This document shows, piece by piece, positions 1 to 8,023 of a stretch of DNA of 38,683 nt. Source of the DNA: an uncultured Bacilli bacterium (GTDB lineage Bacteria > Bacillota_I > Bacilli_A > RF39 > UBA660); assembly GCA_934102215.1 (NCBI GenBank), contig CAKOSH010000011.1, forward strand, positions 1-38,683, given 5' to 3'. A model generated the notes under the pieces. It searched no databases. It saw only the letters and a program-made list of their open reading frames with translations, and had not been told where the DNA came from. The translations under genes were made by a program, and so were the position numbers. Within the stretch, counting starts at the first letter, position 1. Each line of letters begins with the position of its first letter.

Positions 1-6
1 AGTAAA

Positions 7-30
7 AAAATAAGAGTTTCCCCTTATTTT
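7..30 (-). terminator. Intrinsic terminator downstream of the Tim44-like gene
   Basis: The arms at 8-14 and 23-29 (AAATAAG / CTTATTT) pair perfectly. Read on the minus strand they are followed by a run of seven T (positions 10-4). It lies about 85 bases past the stop codon of the minus-strand gene ending at 114. The 85 bases between show no open frame that I recognise. Confidence 0.6.
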
Positions 31-113
31 ATCTAGGTTTTTGTAAAATTAGCTCCCCACTAGATTATTTAGAGCCAGAAAAATTCAATCTACATCTTTT
101 AAAATACATTAAT

Positions 114-929
114 TTATATATAATTTATTCGTTTAGTTAAAGTTATATCACTAATAATCCATTTATCATTATTAATTTCTTTACTAAAAGTAACTAAATA
201 TTCACATTTACCTCTATCATAAAAACCTTCAACAATTTTATTTTTATCATTAATAATGTAATTCTTTTGATAAGTATAGAACATAACAGATATATCTATT
301 TTATTAGCATTCTTTTCAATTTTTGTGAAATCTATCCAAGAAATCTCTATATCACTTATAACATTAGTTAGGTTATCTTTCTTTAATGACTCTAATTTTG
401 TTTTACAAGTATTATATAGTTCATTAGAAGTAATAGACTTTATTTTATTATAATTAAATTTAGTTATTGATTCTTGAAAATCTATATAATATTTACGAGC
501 CATATTTAAAAATTCTTTTTTATTAAATTCAGGATATACTTTAATAATATCTTCTTCATATATAACTGGATATTTATATGAAGCTATCTTTTTCATATTT
601 TCTATTTCTTTTTCTCTTTCAGTCTTATCCTTCTTATCTATTCTATATGGAGATTTAGTTATTTTTAATAATTCATAAAACAAGAAAACAATAAACATTA
701 ATGCAACTATTGCAACTATTGCCTCACTGAAACTCGCTTTAAATGAAAATAATTGTACTATACAATAAAATACATATATATAAAATTCTAATAACGGATG
801 ATATGTATTACCAAATTCAAATTCAGCAGTATACATTGTATCAGCTAAAACAATTTCATTAGAAATTAGAAATATTATCATTCCAAATAATATCAAAATT
901 AAAATCTTTTTATAGTTTAATTTTTTCAT
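114..929 (-). CDS. Membrane-anchored Tim44-like domain protein
   Basis: About 271 residues if started at the ATG at 929, which has AAGG seven bases upstream; an in-frame start at 959 would overlap the -10 box and is unlikely. The N-terminus has a signal-anchor-like hydrophobic stretch (about residues 6-25), then a short extracytoplasmic stretch and a second membrane segment (about 65-85). The C-terminal half, from about residue 125, has the pattern of Tim44-like domains: a charged helix followed by a phrase like EEDIIKVYPEFNKKEF, then alternating strands. Proteins of this kind in low-GC bacteria are of unknown role. They are usually single genes, as here. The domain call is from pattern only and is moderately secure. 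Confidence 0.6.
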   Translation of the reverse strand: MKKLNYKKILILILFGMIIFLISNEIVLADTMYTAEFEFGNTYHPLLEFYIYVFYCIVQLFSFKASFSEAIVAIVALMFIVFLFYELLKITKSPYRIDKKDKTEREKEIENMKKIASYKYPVIYEEDIIKVYPEFNKKEFLNMARKYYIDFQESITKFNYNKIKSITSNELYNTCKTKLESLKKDNLTNVISDIEISWIDFTKIEKNANKIDISVMFYTYQKNYIINDKNKIVEGFYDRGKCEYLVTFSKEINNDKWIISDITLTKRINYI

Positions 930-949
930 ATATCTACCTTCTATAAATA

Positions 950-955
950 AGTATA
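950..955 (-). promoter_or_regulatory. -10 box of the Tim44-like gene
   Basis: Minus-strand TATACT sits 20 bases before the chosen ATG at 929. This leaves a leader of about a dozen bases that holds only the ribosome binding site, a layout repeated at many genes in this window. Confidence 0.5.
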
Positions 956-1131
956 TCATATATTTTACGTAAATTATATTAACTTTTCACAATTCTTTAA
1001 CAAATGGATAGTATCATTAAAGACAGTGAAGGAGGAATGCATATAGATATAAAAAATATAAAAGATATAAGAAAATTAATGTAAAACTAAACTAAAAACT
1101 TTGAAAATAACATACACATTTCTAAAACTTT

Positions 1132-1168
1132 AAGCGATTAATGATTAATATTAGTCGCTTCTTTTCTT
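1132..1168 (+). terminator. Terminator-like hairpin in the 960-1210 gap
   Basis: An 11-bp stem (1132-1142 with 1150-1160, one G-T pair) with a 7-base loop is followed by CTTTTCTT. No clear gene precedes it on the plus strand. A 15-codon frame at 1039-1086 has GGAGG upstream, but only 1-2 bases from its ATG. The rest of the gap shows nothing I recognise apart from the promoter region of the next gene. Confidence 0.45.
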
Positions 1169-1210
1169 ATATATGTCTTTGTGTTAATATATAAATATTG
1201 TGAGGTAATT

Positions 1211-1726
1211 ATGAATAGATTAGAAAGTATTTTAACAAGTGATAATATTGAAGAAATGATAAAAAGTAATGAAGATTATATTTTTGATATAATACCTGAA
1301 CTTAAATATGAAGTAGGATTTCCTCAAAATCATCCTCATCATTGTTATGATGTATGGAATCATACTATAGAAGCGATGAAACATATTGAAGCTGATGCTG
1401 AACTTAGACTTATTGTACTTTTACATGATATAGGTAAACCATTTTGTTATCAAGATGGGGAAGATGGTGTAAGACATTTTCATGGTCATCCATTAAAATC
1501 AAGAGAGATTGCAGAGCGTATTTTGGATAGATTACATGTTAAAAATAAAGATGAAATACTTTATATAATAGAAAATCATGATACGCCAATAGACATAAAC
1601 AACATTAAAAATAGAAGTACAGAAATAAAAAGATTGAAGGTTCAATATGCTGATGCTTATGCACATGCTCCTTCAACCATTAAGAAACGTATCTTAAGAT
1701 TAAATTCTATAAAAGAATCAATTTGA
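1211..1726 (+). CDS. HD-domain phosphohydrolase (CCA-enzyme-like HD domain)
   Basis: 171 residues from the ATG at 1211, which has GAGG five bases upstream; an upstream in-frame ATG at 1181 lacks a binding site. The protein is a lone HD domain: His51, the His72-Asp73 doublet in LLHDIGKP, a histidine-rich HFHGHP (89-94), His123-Asp124 and Asp148 are the expected metal ligands. The phrase around HHCYDVWNHT resembles the HD domain in the C-terminal part of bacterial tRNA nucleotidyltransferases, but no nucleotidyltransferase domain is present. A phosphohydrolase acting on nucleotides or RNA ends is likely; the substrate is unknown. The stop codon overlaps the end of convergent murE by 9 bases. 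Confidence 0.8.
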   Translation: MNRLESILTSDNIEEMIKSNEDYIFDIIPELKYEVGFPQNHPHHCYDVWNHTIEAMKHIEADAELRLIVLLHDIGKPFCYQDGEDGVRHFHGHPLKSREIAERILDRLHVKNKDEILYIIENHDTPIDINNIKNRSTEIKRLKVQYADAYAHAPSTIKKRILRLNSIKESI

Positions 1727-3079
1727 TTTGTAATTAAGTACTTCTTCTGCGTCATCTAAATGTATTTTAGTTTTACCTATAATTTGATAATTTTCATGAC
1801 CTTTACCAAGTATAAGAAGTATATCATTTGGTTTCATTATATCAATACCATGTTTAATAGCCTCACGTCTATCTAGGATAACTTCATAGTTATCTTTTTT
1901 AACACCTTCTAAAATATCTTTCATAATATCTTCTGGATTTTCTGTTCTAGGATTATCATTAGAAAATATTACATAATCAGATAGTTCAGTAGCAATATGA
2001 CCCATGATAGGTCTTTTTTTAGGATCTCTATCTCCACCACAACCAACTATTGTTATGACTTTGCCTTTCTTAAGTTCATTGTATGCAGTTATTACTTTTT
2101 CAACAGCATCAGGTGTATGTGCATAGTCAACAATCGCATATCCATGATTTACTTTATATGTTTCACATCTTCCTTTAGGTGCTTTTAGATTTGGCGTTTC
2201 TTTAATTATTTTATCAATATCAATTCCATATTCATGAACAATTGATAACATTGTTAAATAATTATAAATATTAAATTTACTTGTAAGAGGAATAACTACA
2301 TCATAATCTTTATTATCATAACTGAAATTTAATTTAGATTCAGCAGCACCAGTATCAAAATTATTTATCTTATAGTCACCATTAAATCCAAAAGTAATGA
2401 ATTTGTGTCCTTCTTTTTTAAATCTATCATGAACAGGATCATCACTATTAACTATTATTTTAGCATCATCTTTTAAATGATCTAATATAAGTAATTTAGC
2501 ATTTAAGTAATTTTCCATTGTTTTATGATAATCAAGATGATCTTCAGTAAGATTAGTAAATCCTATAATAGAATAGTTAATATTAGTAAGCCTATCATAA
2601 GATAATGCTTGACTACTTACTTCCATTATAACACTTTTAGCACCACTTTCATAAGCAGTATAAAGTAATTTATAAATAGTTAACACATCTGGAGTAGTAT
2701 TATTAAGTTCTATAAAATCATCTTTATGATAATAACCAAGTGTACCAATATAAGCTGTATCGATACCTAAATTATTAAGCATTTGGTATATTAAATAGCA
2801 ACTAGTAGTTTTACCATTAGTACCAGTAACACCTATTAATTTCATTTTATTAATATCATTACCGTATTCTTTATTTAATATTTCTCTTAAATAAGCATCA
2901 GTATTTTCTACTTTAGTATATGGAACACTTACATCAATATCTTTTTCACATATTATATGACTAGCTCCATTTTTAATCGCACTATCTATAAAATCATGAC
3001 CATCAACAGTCATACCTTTTAAAGCAACAAATGTTTGACCTTTAGTTACTTTTCTTGAATCACTTTCATATTTAAACAT
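1718..3079 (-). CDS. murE: UDP-N-acetylmuramoyl-tripeptide synthetase (MurE)
   Basis: 453 residues. Cytoplasmic Mur ligase adding the third amino acid to UDP-MurNAc-L-Ala-D-Glu. The order of motifs is canonical: an N-terminal UDP-binding domain with SDSRKVTKGQTFVALKG, the ATP-binding GTNGKTT (86-92), FTNLTEDHLDYH, the carbamylated-lysine region at about Lys195, VDYAHTPD, VGCGGDRD and GKGHE near the end. DNPR at 375-378 is the signature that selects meso-diaminopimelate, whereas lysine enzymes differ there, so the wall is predicted to be mDAP-type. It is about 25 residues shorter at the N-terminus than Bacillus MurE, but no better upstream start exists. A TATAAT at 3106-3101 and GAAGG precede the ATG. 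It sits next to mraZ but outside a normal dcw cluster. Confidence 0.93.
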   Translation of the reverse strand: MFKYESDSRKVTKGQTFVALKGMTVDGHDFIDSAIKNGASHIICEKDIDVSVPYTKVENTDAYLREILNKEYGNDINKMKLIGVTGTNGKTTSCYLIYQMLNNLGIDTAYIGTLGYYHKDDFIELNNTTPDVLTIYKLLYTAYESGAKSVIMEVSSQALSYDRLTNINYSIIGFTNLTEDHLDYHKTMENYLNAKLLILDHLKDDAKIIVNSDDPVHDRFKKEGHKFITFGFNGDYKINNFDTGAAESKLNFSYDNKDYDVVIPLTSKFNIYNYLTMLSIVHEYGIDIDKIIKETPNLKAPKGRCETYKVNHGYAIVDYAHTPDAVEKVITAYNELKKGKVITIVGCGGDRDPKKRPIMGHIATELSDYVIFSNDNPRTENPEDIMKDILEGVKKDNYEVILDRREAIKHGIDIMKPNDILLILGKGHENYQIIGKTKIHLDDAEEVLNYKSN

Positions 3080-3135
3080 TATTTCACGTCCTTCAATAAC
3101 ATTATATCATTAATATATAGATAATTAATATATTT

Positions 3136-3154
3136 TATTCCACAAGTATCCACA
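3136..3154 (+). other. Two DnaA-box-like 9-mers
   Basis: TATTCCACA (3136-3144) and GTATCCACA (3146-3154) lie in direct orientation 10 bases apart between murE and mraZ. They match TTATCCACA at 7 and 8 of 9 positions. In an A+T-rich genome this can be chance, and only two boxes are seen. Confidence 0.25.
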
Positions 3155-3178
3155 AAAAAACAACTATTAAAGTTGTTT
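3154..3178 (-). terminator. Intrinsic terminator at the end of mraZ
   Basis: Arms AAACAACT (3158-3165) and AGTTGTTT (3171-3178) pair with a 5-base loop. On the minus strand the hairpin runs into seven T. It includes the mraZ stop codon, so the end of the gene doubles as the terminator arm. Confidence 0.7.
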
Positions 3179-3598
3179 TAACATCATTTTATAATTTTGA
3201 TATGCTTCATCATTATTAAACATTTTTAAATGATCTTTACATCCTTGTAAAATAACTGAATCATTAATATCATATTCCATTCTAGCAGATACTGGTATAA
3301 TAAGTCTTCTTTGACTATCAACTTTAGATGTAGATATACATGAAAAATAAAGCTTTTCAAGTTTATCATTTAATGATTTAATTAATCTTTCATCACTTTC
3401 ACTAGATATATTCTTTTCAAGTTCATCAATTCTTCTTTTTAAACAAACTATATTATTAAGTAATATGATACCATTATCATCACTACTAAATACTATTTCA
3501 TCATCTTTTTCTGGATATGTAAACTTTGGCAAAAAGATTCTTCCTTTAGTATCAACCTTACATTTAGCATTTCCTAAAATAATATTTTCTCCGAACAT
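3167..3598 (-). CDS. mraZ: MraZ-like AbrB-fold DNA-binding regulator
   Basis: 143 residues from the ATG at 3598, which has AAGGGG seven bases upstream; an ATG six codons earlier lacks a site. The length is typical of MraZ. Two SpoVT/AbrB-type half-repeats are visible: CKVDTKGRIFLPKF near the N-terminus and SKVDSQRRLIIPVSAR in the second half. MraZ proteins carry DxKGR in each half; the second copy here has changed to DSQRR. MraZ normally heads the division and cell-wall cluster as an autoregulator and nucleoid-associated repressor. Here mraW is absent and murE follows in the same direction after a terminator. A generic AbrB-family regulator is the main alternative. Confidence 0.7.
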   Translation of the reverse strand: MFGENIILGNAKCKVDTKGRIFLPKFTYPEKDDEIVFSSDDNGIILLNNIVCLKRRIDELEKNISSESDERLIKSLNDKLEKLYFSCISTSKVDSQRRLIIPVSARMEYDINDSVILQGCKDHLKMFNNDEAYQNYKMMLKQL

Positions 3599-3627
3599 AA
3601 TTATTCCCCTTTTCAAAAATTGCTCGT

Positions 3628-3656
3628 ATTATAACACTTTTAAGCATTTTTTTCAA
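3628..3656 (-). promoter_or_regulatory. Promoter of mraZ
   Basis: On the minus strand TTGAAA (3656-3651), a 17-base spacer and TATAAT (3633-3628) with an extended TGT immediately before it make a near-consensus housekeeping promoter. It points to mraZ, whose start lies 29 bases after the -10 box. Confidence 0.8.
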
Positions 3657-3687
3657 GAATAACATCATAATAATAATGGTGAATAAC

Positions 3688-4548
3688 ATGTGGATAATAT
3701 ATGCTTTAGTATCATCAATATTTTCAGGATTAACTTCCATCTTAGCATCATACTCTTCTAAACTAAATAAAGTAGATTCAATATTAATAACAACAATAAG
3801 AACTTTTATAATATTAATTCTTTCTTTTGTAGCAACAATTCTTTTTGGAAAACTATCACAAATAACAACTTTATCATTAAAAACAATTATATTTTTAATA
3901 CTATCAGGTGTATCAACAACACTACTTTGGATATTCTATTTTAAAGCACTTGATACAGGTGATGTATCTAAAGTAACACCTATTGATAAGACAAGTATAG
4001 TATTAACTTTAATATTATCAATGATTTTTTTGCATGAAAAGATAACTATTATAAAAATTATATCAATAACACTTATTTTAATTGGAACACTTCTTACGGT
4101 TAATAAAAAGACTACTAATGAAAAAGATAATAAATGGATTCTTTATTCTGTGTTAACTGCTATATTCACAAGTACTACTACTATAATAAGTAAGATAGGA
4201 CTTAATGATATAGATAGTGTTTTAGCAACATTTATAAGAACAGTTATTGTGTTTATCATATTGATGTTTATAGTCATATTTAAAAAGAAATATATTTATA
4301 TAAAAGATATAAATAAAAAGAGTATGAGATATGTTATATATTCAGGTATCACTAATACTTTATCATGGCTATTTTATTTTGCATCTTTAAAAGAAGGCGA
4401 AACAAGTATAGTGTTTACGATTGAAAAATTAAGTATTGTTGTTACTATAATATTATCAGTATTATTCTTAAAAGAAAAACTAAATAAGAAACAAATAATA
4501 GGTATTGTTATTATAGTAATTGCAACATCTTTATTAATGTTTACCTAA
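3688..4548 (+). CDS. EamA-family (drug/metabolite) transporter
   Basis: 286 residues from the ATG at 3688, where GGTGA is five bases upstream; an ATG at 3676 is in frame but has no site. About ten hydrophobic segments are arranged as two five-helix repeats, each ending in the charged phrase typical of EamA proteins: ISMIFLHEKITIIKI in the first half and LSVLFLKEKLNKKQ in the second. The motifs PIDKTS and TIEKLS at equivalent places support the internal duplication. It is an inner-membrane permease of the drug/metabolite transporter superfamily. The substrate cannot be told from sequence. Confidence 0.85.
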   Translation: MWIIYALVSSIFSGLTSILASYSSKLNKVDSILITTIRTFIILILSFVATILFGKLSQITTLSLKTIIFLILSGVSTTLLWIFYFKALDTGDVSKVTPIDKTSIVLTLILSMIFLHEKITIIKIISITLILIGTLLTVNKKTTNEKDNKWILYSVLTAIFTSTTTIISKIGLNDIDSVLATFIRTVIVFIILMFIVIFKKKYIYIKDINKKSMRYVIYSGITNTLSWLFYFASLKEGETSIVFTIEKLSIVVTIILSVLFLKEKLNKKQIIGIVIIVIATSLLMFT

Positions 4549-4562
4549 TTTCTTAAAAATGA

Positions 4563-4568
4563 TATAAT
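4563..4568 (+). promoter_or_regulatory. -10 box upstream of mscL
   Basis: TATAAT preceded by TGA (an extended -10) ends 25 bases before the mscL start. TAGGAG and GAAGGT both lie in the short leader. It probably drives the mscL-DUF4236-membrane protein run. Confidence 0.6.
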
Positions 4569-4593
4569 CTTTATGTAGGAGATAGAAGGTAGT

Positions 4594-5019
4594 ATGAAAA
4601 ATAAAAAAGAGATTAAAGAACTCGCGACTAAGTCAAAAGGCTTATTTGAAGAATTTAAAACATTTATTAAAAGAGGTAATGTTATTGATTTAGCTGTTGG
4701 TGTTGTTATAGGTGGTGCTTTTAGTACAATAGTATCTTCACTAGTAAATGATATAATTATGCCTTTAATAGGAGTATTAATAGGGGGATATGATTTTACA
4801 AAGTTAACTATTAAAGTAGGAGATTCAACTATTAAATATGGTAACTTCATACAAAATGTTATTAATTTCTTAATAATAGCATTCTGTATATTTATGGTAG
4901 TTAAGATTATGAATAAGTTCTTAGATAAACATAAAAAAGAAGAAAAGAAAGAAACTTCTAAAAAGAGTGATGAAGTAGTTTTATTAGAAGAAATAAGAGA
5001 CGTGTTAAAAAATAAGTAG
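4594..5019 (+). CDS. mscL: Large-conductance mechanosensitive channel MscL
   Basis: 141 residues. Homopentameric inner-membrane channel that opens under membrane tension and releases solutes on osmotic downshock. The N-terminal helix and first transmembrane segment carry the family phrase FIKRGNVIDLAVGVVIGGAF followed by VNDIIMPLIG. A periplasmic loop, the second transmembrane helix (about residues 85-108) and a charged cytoplasmic helix follow. About 15-20 residues precede the usual start of the domain, which is a little long. It is the first gene of a tight run with a DUF4236 gene and a membrane protein. Confidence 0.95.
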   Translation: MKNKKEIKELATKSKGLFEEFKTFIKRGNVIDLAVGVVIGGAFSTIVSSLVNDIIMPLIGVLIGGYDFTKLTIKVGDSTIKYGNFIQNVINFLIIAFCIFMVVKIMNKFLDKHKKEEKKETSKKSDEVVLLEEIRDVLKNK

Positions 5020-5029
5020 GTGATAAGTG

Positions 5030-5326
5030 ATGGGCCTAAGATTTAGAAAAAGTATTAATTTAGGTAAAGGCGTAAAAGTAAATTTAAGTAAAAATGGTAT
5101 AGGATATAGTGTTGGTACTAAAGGAGTAAGAGTAAGCAAAACAGCAAAAGGTACAACTAGAAAAACATTAACATTACCAGGAACAGGACTTTCATATGTT
5201 ACTGAAAGTAAGAGTGATAAAAGTAAAAATAACATTAAAAAAAAAGATAGCAAAAATATTAAAGATAAAACATTTGATGAAATAGTAGATGATATAGCAA
5301 AGTCATTTACAGATAATATAAAATGA
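5030..5326 (+). CDS. DUF4236 domain protein
   Basis: 98 residues from the ATG at 5030, with AGGTGA six bases upstream; a GTG one codon earlier is also possible. The N-terminal 55 residues follow the DUF4236 pattern: GLRFRKSINLGKGVKVNLSK, then GIGYSVGTKGVRV and a Thr/Gly-rich phrase ending in PGTGLSY. A lysine-rich, probably disordered tail follows. The family is widespread in bacteria and its role is unknown. It starts 10 bases after mscL, and its stop overlaps the next start in ATGA, so co-translation is likely. Confidence 0.85.
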   Translation: MGLRFRKSINLGKGVKVNLSKNGIGYSVGTKGVRVSKTAKGTTRKTLTLPGTGLSYVTESKSDKSKNNIKKKDSKNIKDKTFDEIVDDIAKSFTDNIK

Positions 5327-5820
5327 AAACATTAAAAAGAATATTAATTACAATATTAATAAGTTTAATACTTTATTCAGTATTAGTAATTGGATACATA
5401 ATAAAAGATTTTAGGAATTATTCTTTATTTGCTGATATAATTTTACTTTTAATATTCGTAATAATTTATCATATAAAGAGAAATAAGGTAGAATATGATA
5501 GAAAGATTATAGTAAACGATGTTATTCTTTTTGTAACTATGATATTATCTTCAATACTATTTAAATATCTTTTTAATTATTTAACATATAAATATATCCC
5601 ATGTAGTTCAGCTAAATTATGTTCATTATATGGAGTAGACTATGATATATTGCTTACAATTATAACATTTAGTTCAAATTATATTTTGATAACAAACTTA
5701 ATAAATTTAATGTTAAAAAAATTTACTAAATTAAAATATACAATTATTAGTATAATATCAATAATAATAAGTATAATTATATTTACTTTATTTGTTATTG
5801 TATTTATGAAATTAATGTAG
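5323..5820 (+). CDS. Small multi-spanning membrane protein
   Basis: 165 residues, not recognised. Four hydrophobic segments are visible (about residues 6-28, 34-50, 62-85 and 130-160). A cysteine pair (PCSSAKLC) sits in the loop before the third or fourth segment, possibly outside the cell. The start codon overlaps the stop of the DUF4236 gene (ATGA), and a terminator lies at the end, so it closes the mscL run. Confidence 0.7.
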   Translation: MKTLKRILITILISLILYSVLVIGYIIKDFRNYSLFADIILLLIFVIIYHIKRNKVEYDRKIIVNDVILFVTMILSSILFKYLFNYLTYKYIPCSSAKLCSLYGVDYDILLTIITFSSNYILITNLINLMLKKFTKLKYTIISIISIIISIIIFTLFVIVFMKLM

Positions 5821-5845
5821 TTTAAAGACTACATTTTGTTTTTAT
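5814..5845 (+). terminator. Intrinsic terminator of the mscL operon
   Basis: An 8-bp perfect stem, AATGTAGT (5814-5821) with ACTACATT (5828-5835), has a 6-base loop and is followed by TTGTTTTTA. The stem includes the stop codon of the membrane protein gene. Confidence 0.75.
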
Positions 5846-5881
5846 GTAAGGACGAATATTTGTAAAAATAAAAAGGTATGA

Positions 5882-5887
5882 TATAAT
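5882..5887 (+). promoter_or_regulatory. -10 box of the second HD gene
   Basis: TATAAT with a TGA extension lies 15 bases before the start codon, so GGTGA sits almost at the predicted 5' end. Upstream, at 5852-5863, ACGAATATTTGT is a near palindrome also found in front of the radical SAM gene. Confidence 0.55.
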
Positions 5888-5902
5888 TATTATGGTGATT
5901 TT

Positions 5903-6580
5903 ATGCTTTTATATGAAAAATTATTAAATAATAAATTGTATTTAGATACTGTAAAACAAATTGAAAGTTTTAAATTTATAACAAATGGTAAATGGGATTG
6001 GGAACATGGCTTAGGACACTATAAGAGAGTGGCTGAATATGTAAAAACAATTTTATTACAATTAAATGCTAATGAAAGAATGGTAGATTTAGGTATGACA
6101 GCAGCACTTTTACACGACATTGGTTTATCAAAAGGAGATAAAACTGATCATGCGATAGAGAGCAGCAAAATATTTACTAGATTTATTGATAAAGATGATA
6201 TTACACAAGATGAAGAAAATACTTTAAGACAAGCTATTCTTGATCATTCTAAAGGAAATAATATTCAATCTTTAATAGGATTGAGCCTAGTTTTAGCAGA
6301 TAAATTAGATGTAACATATCACAGAACAATAAATTCTAGTATACAAGATAAAATGAATAAAGAAATACAAAAGATTAAAAAAGTTGATGTAAATATTTCA
6401 AATAAAGAACTAATAATAAAATACACTACAGATGACACATTTGATGTTGAAATTTTAAAAGATTGGCCTAAAGCAATTACTGTTCCATATAAAGTTTCTA
6501 AATATTTAAAAATAAATTATAAATTTATGATTAATGATATACAAATTGATATTTCAAATTATATAAATCAAACTATATAA
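5903..6580 (+). CDS. HD-domain phosphohydrolase
   Basis: 225 residues. HD-superfamily metal ligands are visible: His39 in HGLGHYKRV, the His71-Asp72 doublet in ALLHDIGLSKGD, His115 after ILD, and Asp133 in LADKLD. The rest is a small C-terminal segment that ends without a recognised domain. Such stand-alone HD proteins hydrolyse phosphate esters of nucleotides or signalling molecules; the substrate is not predictable. It has its own promoter and a terminator lies 90 bases downstream, so it is probably monocistronic. Confidence 0.8.
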   Translation: MLLYEKLLNNKLYLDTVKQIESFKFITNGKWDWEHGLGHYKRVAEYVKTILLQLNANERMVDLGMTAALLHDIGLSKGDKTDHAIESSKIFTRFIDKDDITQDEENTLRQAILDHSKGNNIQSLIGLSLVLADKLDVTYHRTINSSIQDKMNKEIQKIKKVDVNISNKELIIKYTTDDTFDVEILKDWPKAITVPYKVSKYLKINYKFMINDIQIDISNYINQTI

Positions 6581-6670
6581 TTTTAGTGCTTCTTTTATAA
6601 AGAAAAGAATTAACATTTAAATTGAGATAAAGAATTAAAAACAATTATTTTTAAAGAGATATATTTTATG

Positions 6671-6697
6671 CCTAGGATTTTGATATTCTAGGTTTTT
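6671..6697 (+). terminator. Intrinsic terminator after the HD gene
   Basis: A stem of CCTAGGA (6671-6677) and TTCTAGG (6686-6692), with one G-T pair and an 8-base loop, is followed by TTTTT. It separates the HD gene from the radical SAM operon. Confidence 0.7.
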
Positions 6698-6755
6698 AAT
6701 TGTATAGAAAAATCTTTTAAAGTGGGAAAAATAAGCAATAAGATTTTATAAAAAG

Positions 6756-6795
6756 CGAATATTTGTTTGCATATATAATCATGTTGTGTTAAAAT
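6756..6795 (+). promoter_or_regulatory. Promoter of the radical SAM operon with a LexA-like box
   Basis: TTGCAT (6767-6772), a 17-base spacer and TAAAAT (6790-6795) preceded by TGT form the promoter. CGAATATTTGTTTG at 6756-6769 fits the Firmicute LexA consensus CGAACRNRYGTTYG at about 12 of 14 positions and overlaps the -35 box, where a repressor would act. The match to LexA is inference. The operon's predicted DNA-repair role makes SOS control plausible. Confidence 0.45.
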
Positions 6796-6811
6796 GAATT
6801 AGAGGTGCATT

Positions 6812-8023
6812 ATGAATATAGAAGAAAAATTATCAATACTTGCTGAAAGCGCTAAATATGATGCTTCTTGTAGTTCAAGTGGTTCTAATAGAAAGAATGA
6901 AGGAGGTACAGGTAATGGCCATATAAGTGGAATATGTCATAGTTTTACTAGTGATGGAAGATGTGTATCATTACTTAAAATATTAATTACTAATGCATGT
7001 ATGTATGATTGTAAATATTGTATAAATAGAAAAAGTAATAATATTAAAAGAGCAATACTAACTCCAGAAGAAATAGCTAATTTAACAATAAATTTCTATA
7101 AAAGAAATTATATAGAAGGACTGTTCTTAAGTTCAGCAATTATTAAAGACGCAGATTACACTATGAAACTTATGATAGAAACAATATATTTACTTAGAAA
7201 GAAATATAAATTTAATGGATATATTCATACTAAATGTATACCAGGTAGTAGTAAATATTTAATAGATGAACTTGGCAAATTAAGTGATAGAATGAGTGCT
7301 AATATAGAATTACCATCAAATAATAATTTAAAATTACTAGCACCTGATAAAAAGAGTAATAATATCTTTGGAGCAATGACTGAAATTAAAAATGAAAGAG
7401 AAAATAATAGAAAGTTTGTACCAGCAGGACAATCAACTCAAATGATAATAGGTGCGAGTGATGATAGTGATTATCAAATAATAAATCTTACTGAAGGACT
7501 ATATAATAAATTTGATTTAAAAAGAGTATATTATTCAGCATATGTACCAGTTAATGTTGATAGAAATCTTCCAGCAATAAAGACTCCACCATTAAAAAGA
7601 GAGAATAGACTATATCAAGCAGACTGGTTACTTCGTTTCTATGGATTTAAAGCAAATGAATTATTAACGCCAAAGAACCCTAACTTCAACTTACTTATTG
7701 ATCCTAAAGCTAACTATGCGCTTAACAATATTGATAACTATCCAATAGAAATAAATACAGCAGACTATAAAGATATATTAAGAGTTCCAGGTATAGGAGT
7801 AACATCTGCTAAAAGAATAATGATGACAAGAAAAGTAGCACACTTAGATTTTGATACATTAAAAAGAGTAGGTGTAGTATTAAAAAGAGCAAAATACTTT
7901 ATTACATGTGATGGTAAATATTATAGTAAGACAGGTACATTTAAAAAAGATATTATCTATAGACAAATATTATTAGAAGGAAATATTAAACAATTAAGTT
8001 TATTTCATGATGAACAATTTTAA
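6812..8023 (+). CDS. Radical SAM protein, putative DNA modification/repair (rSAM_link_UDG)
   Basis: 403 residues. The radical SAM iron-sulfur cluster motif CxxxCxxC is in NACMYDCKYCINR, about residues 66-78. The sequence matches the family called putative DNA modification/repair radical SAM protein: an N-terminal KYDASCSSSG segment with extra cysteines, PSNNNLKLLAPDK, and a C-terminal helix-hairpin-helix (LRVPGIGVTSAKRIMM) that would bind DNA without sequence preference. In other genomes this family is linked to a UDG/DUF4130-type partner, and that partner follows here with a 14-17-base overlap. The chemistry on DNA is unknown. GAGGTG lies six to seven bases before the ATG. Confidence 0.88.
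   Translation: MNIEEKLSILAESAKYDASCSSSGSNRKNEGGTGNGHISGICHSFTSDGRCVSLLKILITNACMYDCKYCINRKSNNIKRAILTPEEIANLTINFYKRNYIEGLFLSSAIIKDADYTMKLMIETIYLLRKKYKFNGYIHTKCIPGSSKYLIDELGKLSDRMSANIELPSNNNLKLLAPDKKSNNIFGAMTEIKNERENNRKFVPAGQSTQMIIGASDDSDYQIINLTEGLYNKFDLKRVYYSAYVPVNVDRNLPAIKTPPLKRENRLYQADWLLRFYGFKANELLTPKNPNFNLLIDPKANYALNNIDNYPIEINTADYKDILRVPGIGVTSAKRIMMTRKVAHLDFDTLKRVGVVLKRAKYFITCDGKYYSKTGTFKKDIIYRQILLEGNIKQLSLFHDEQF

Noticed and set aside
1039..1086. A 15-codon frame (MHIDIKNIKD...) with GAAGGAGG just upstream
   Set aside because: The binding site is only 1-2 bases from the ATG and the peptide is extremely short; no conserved feature supports it.
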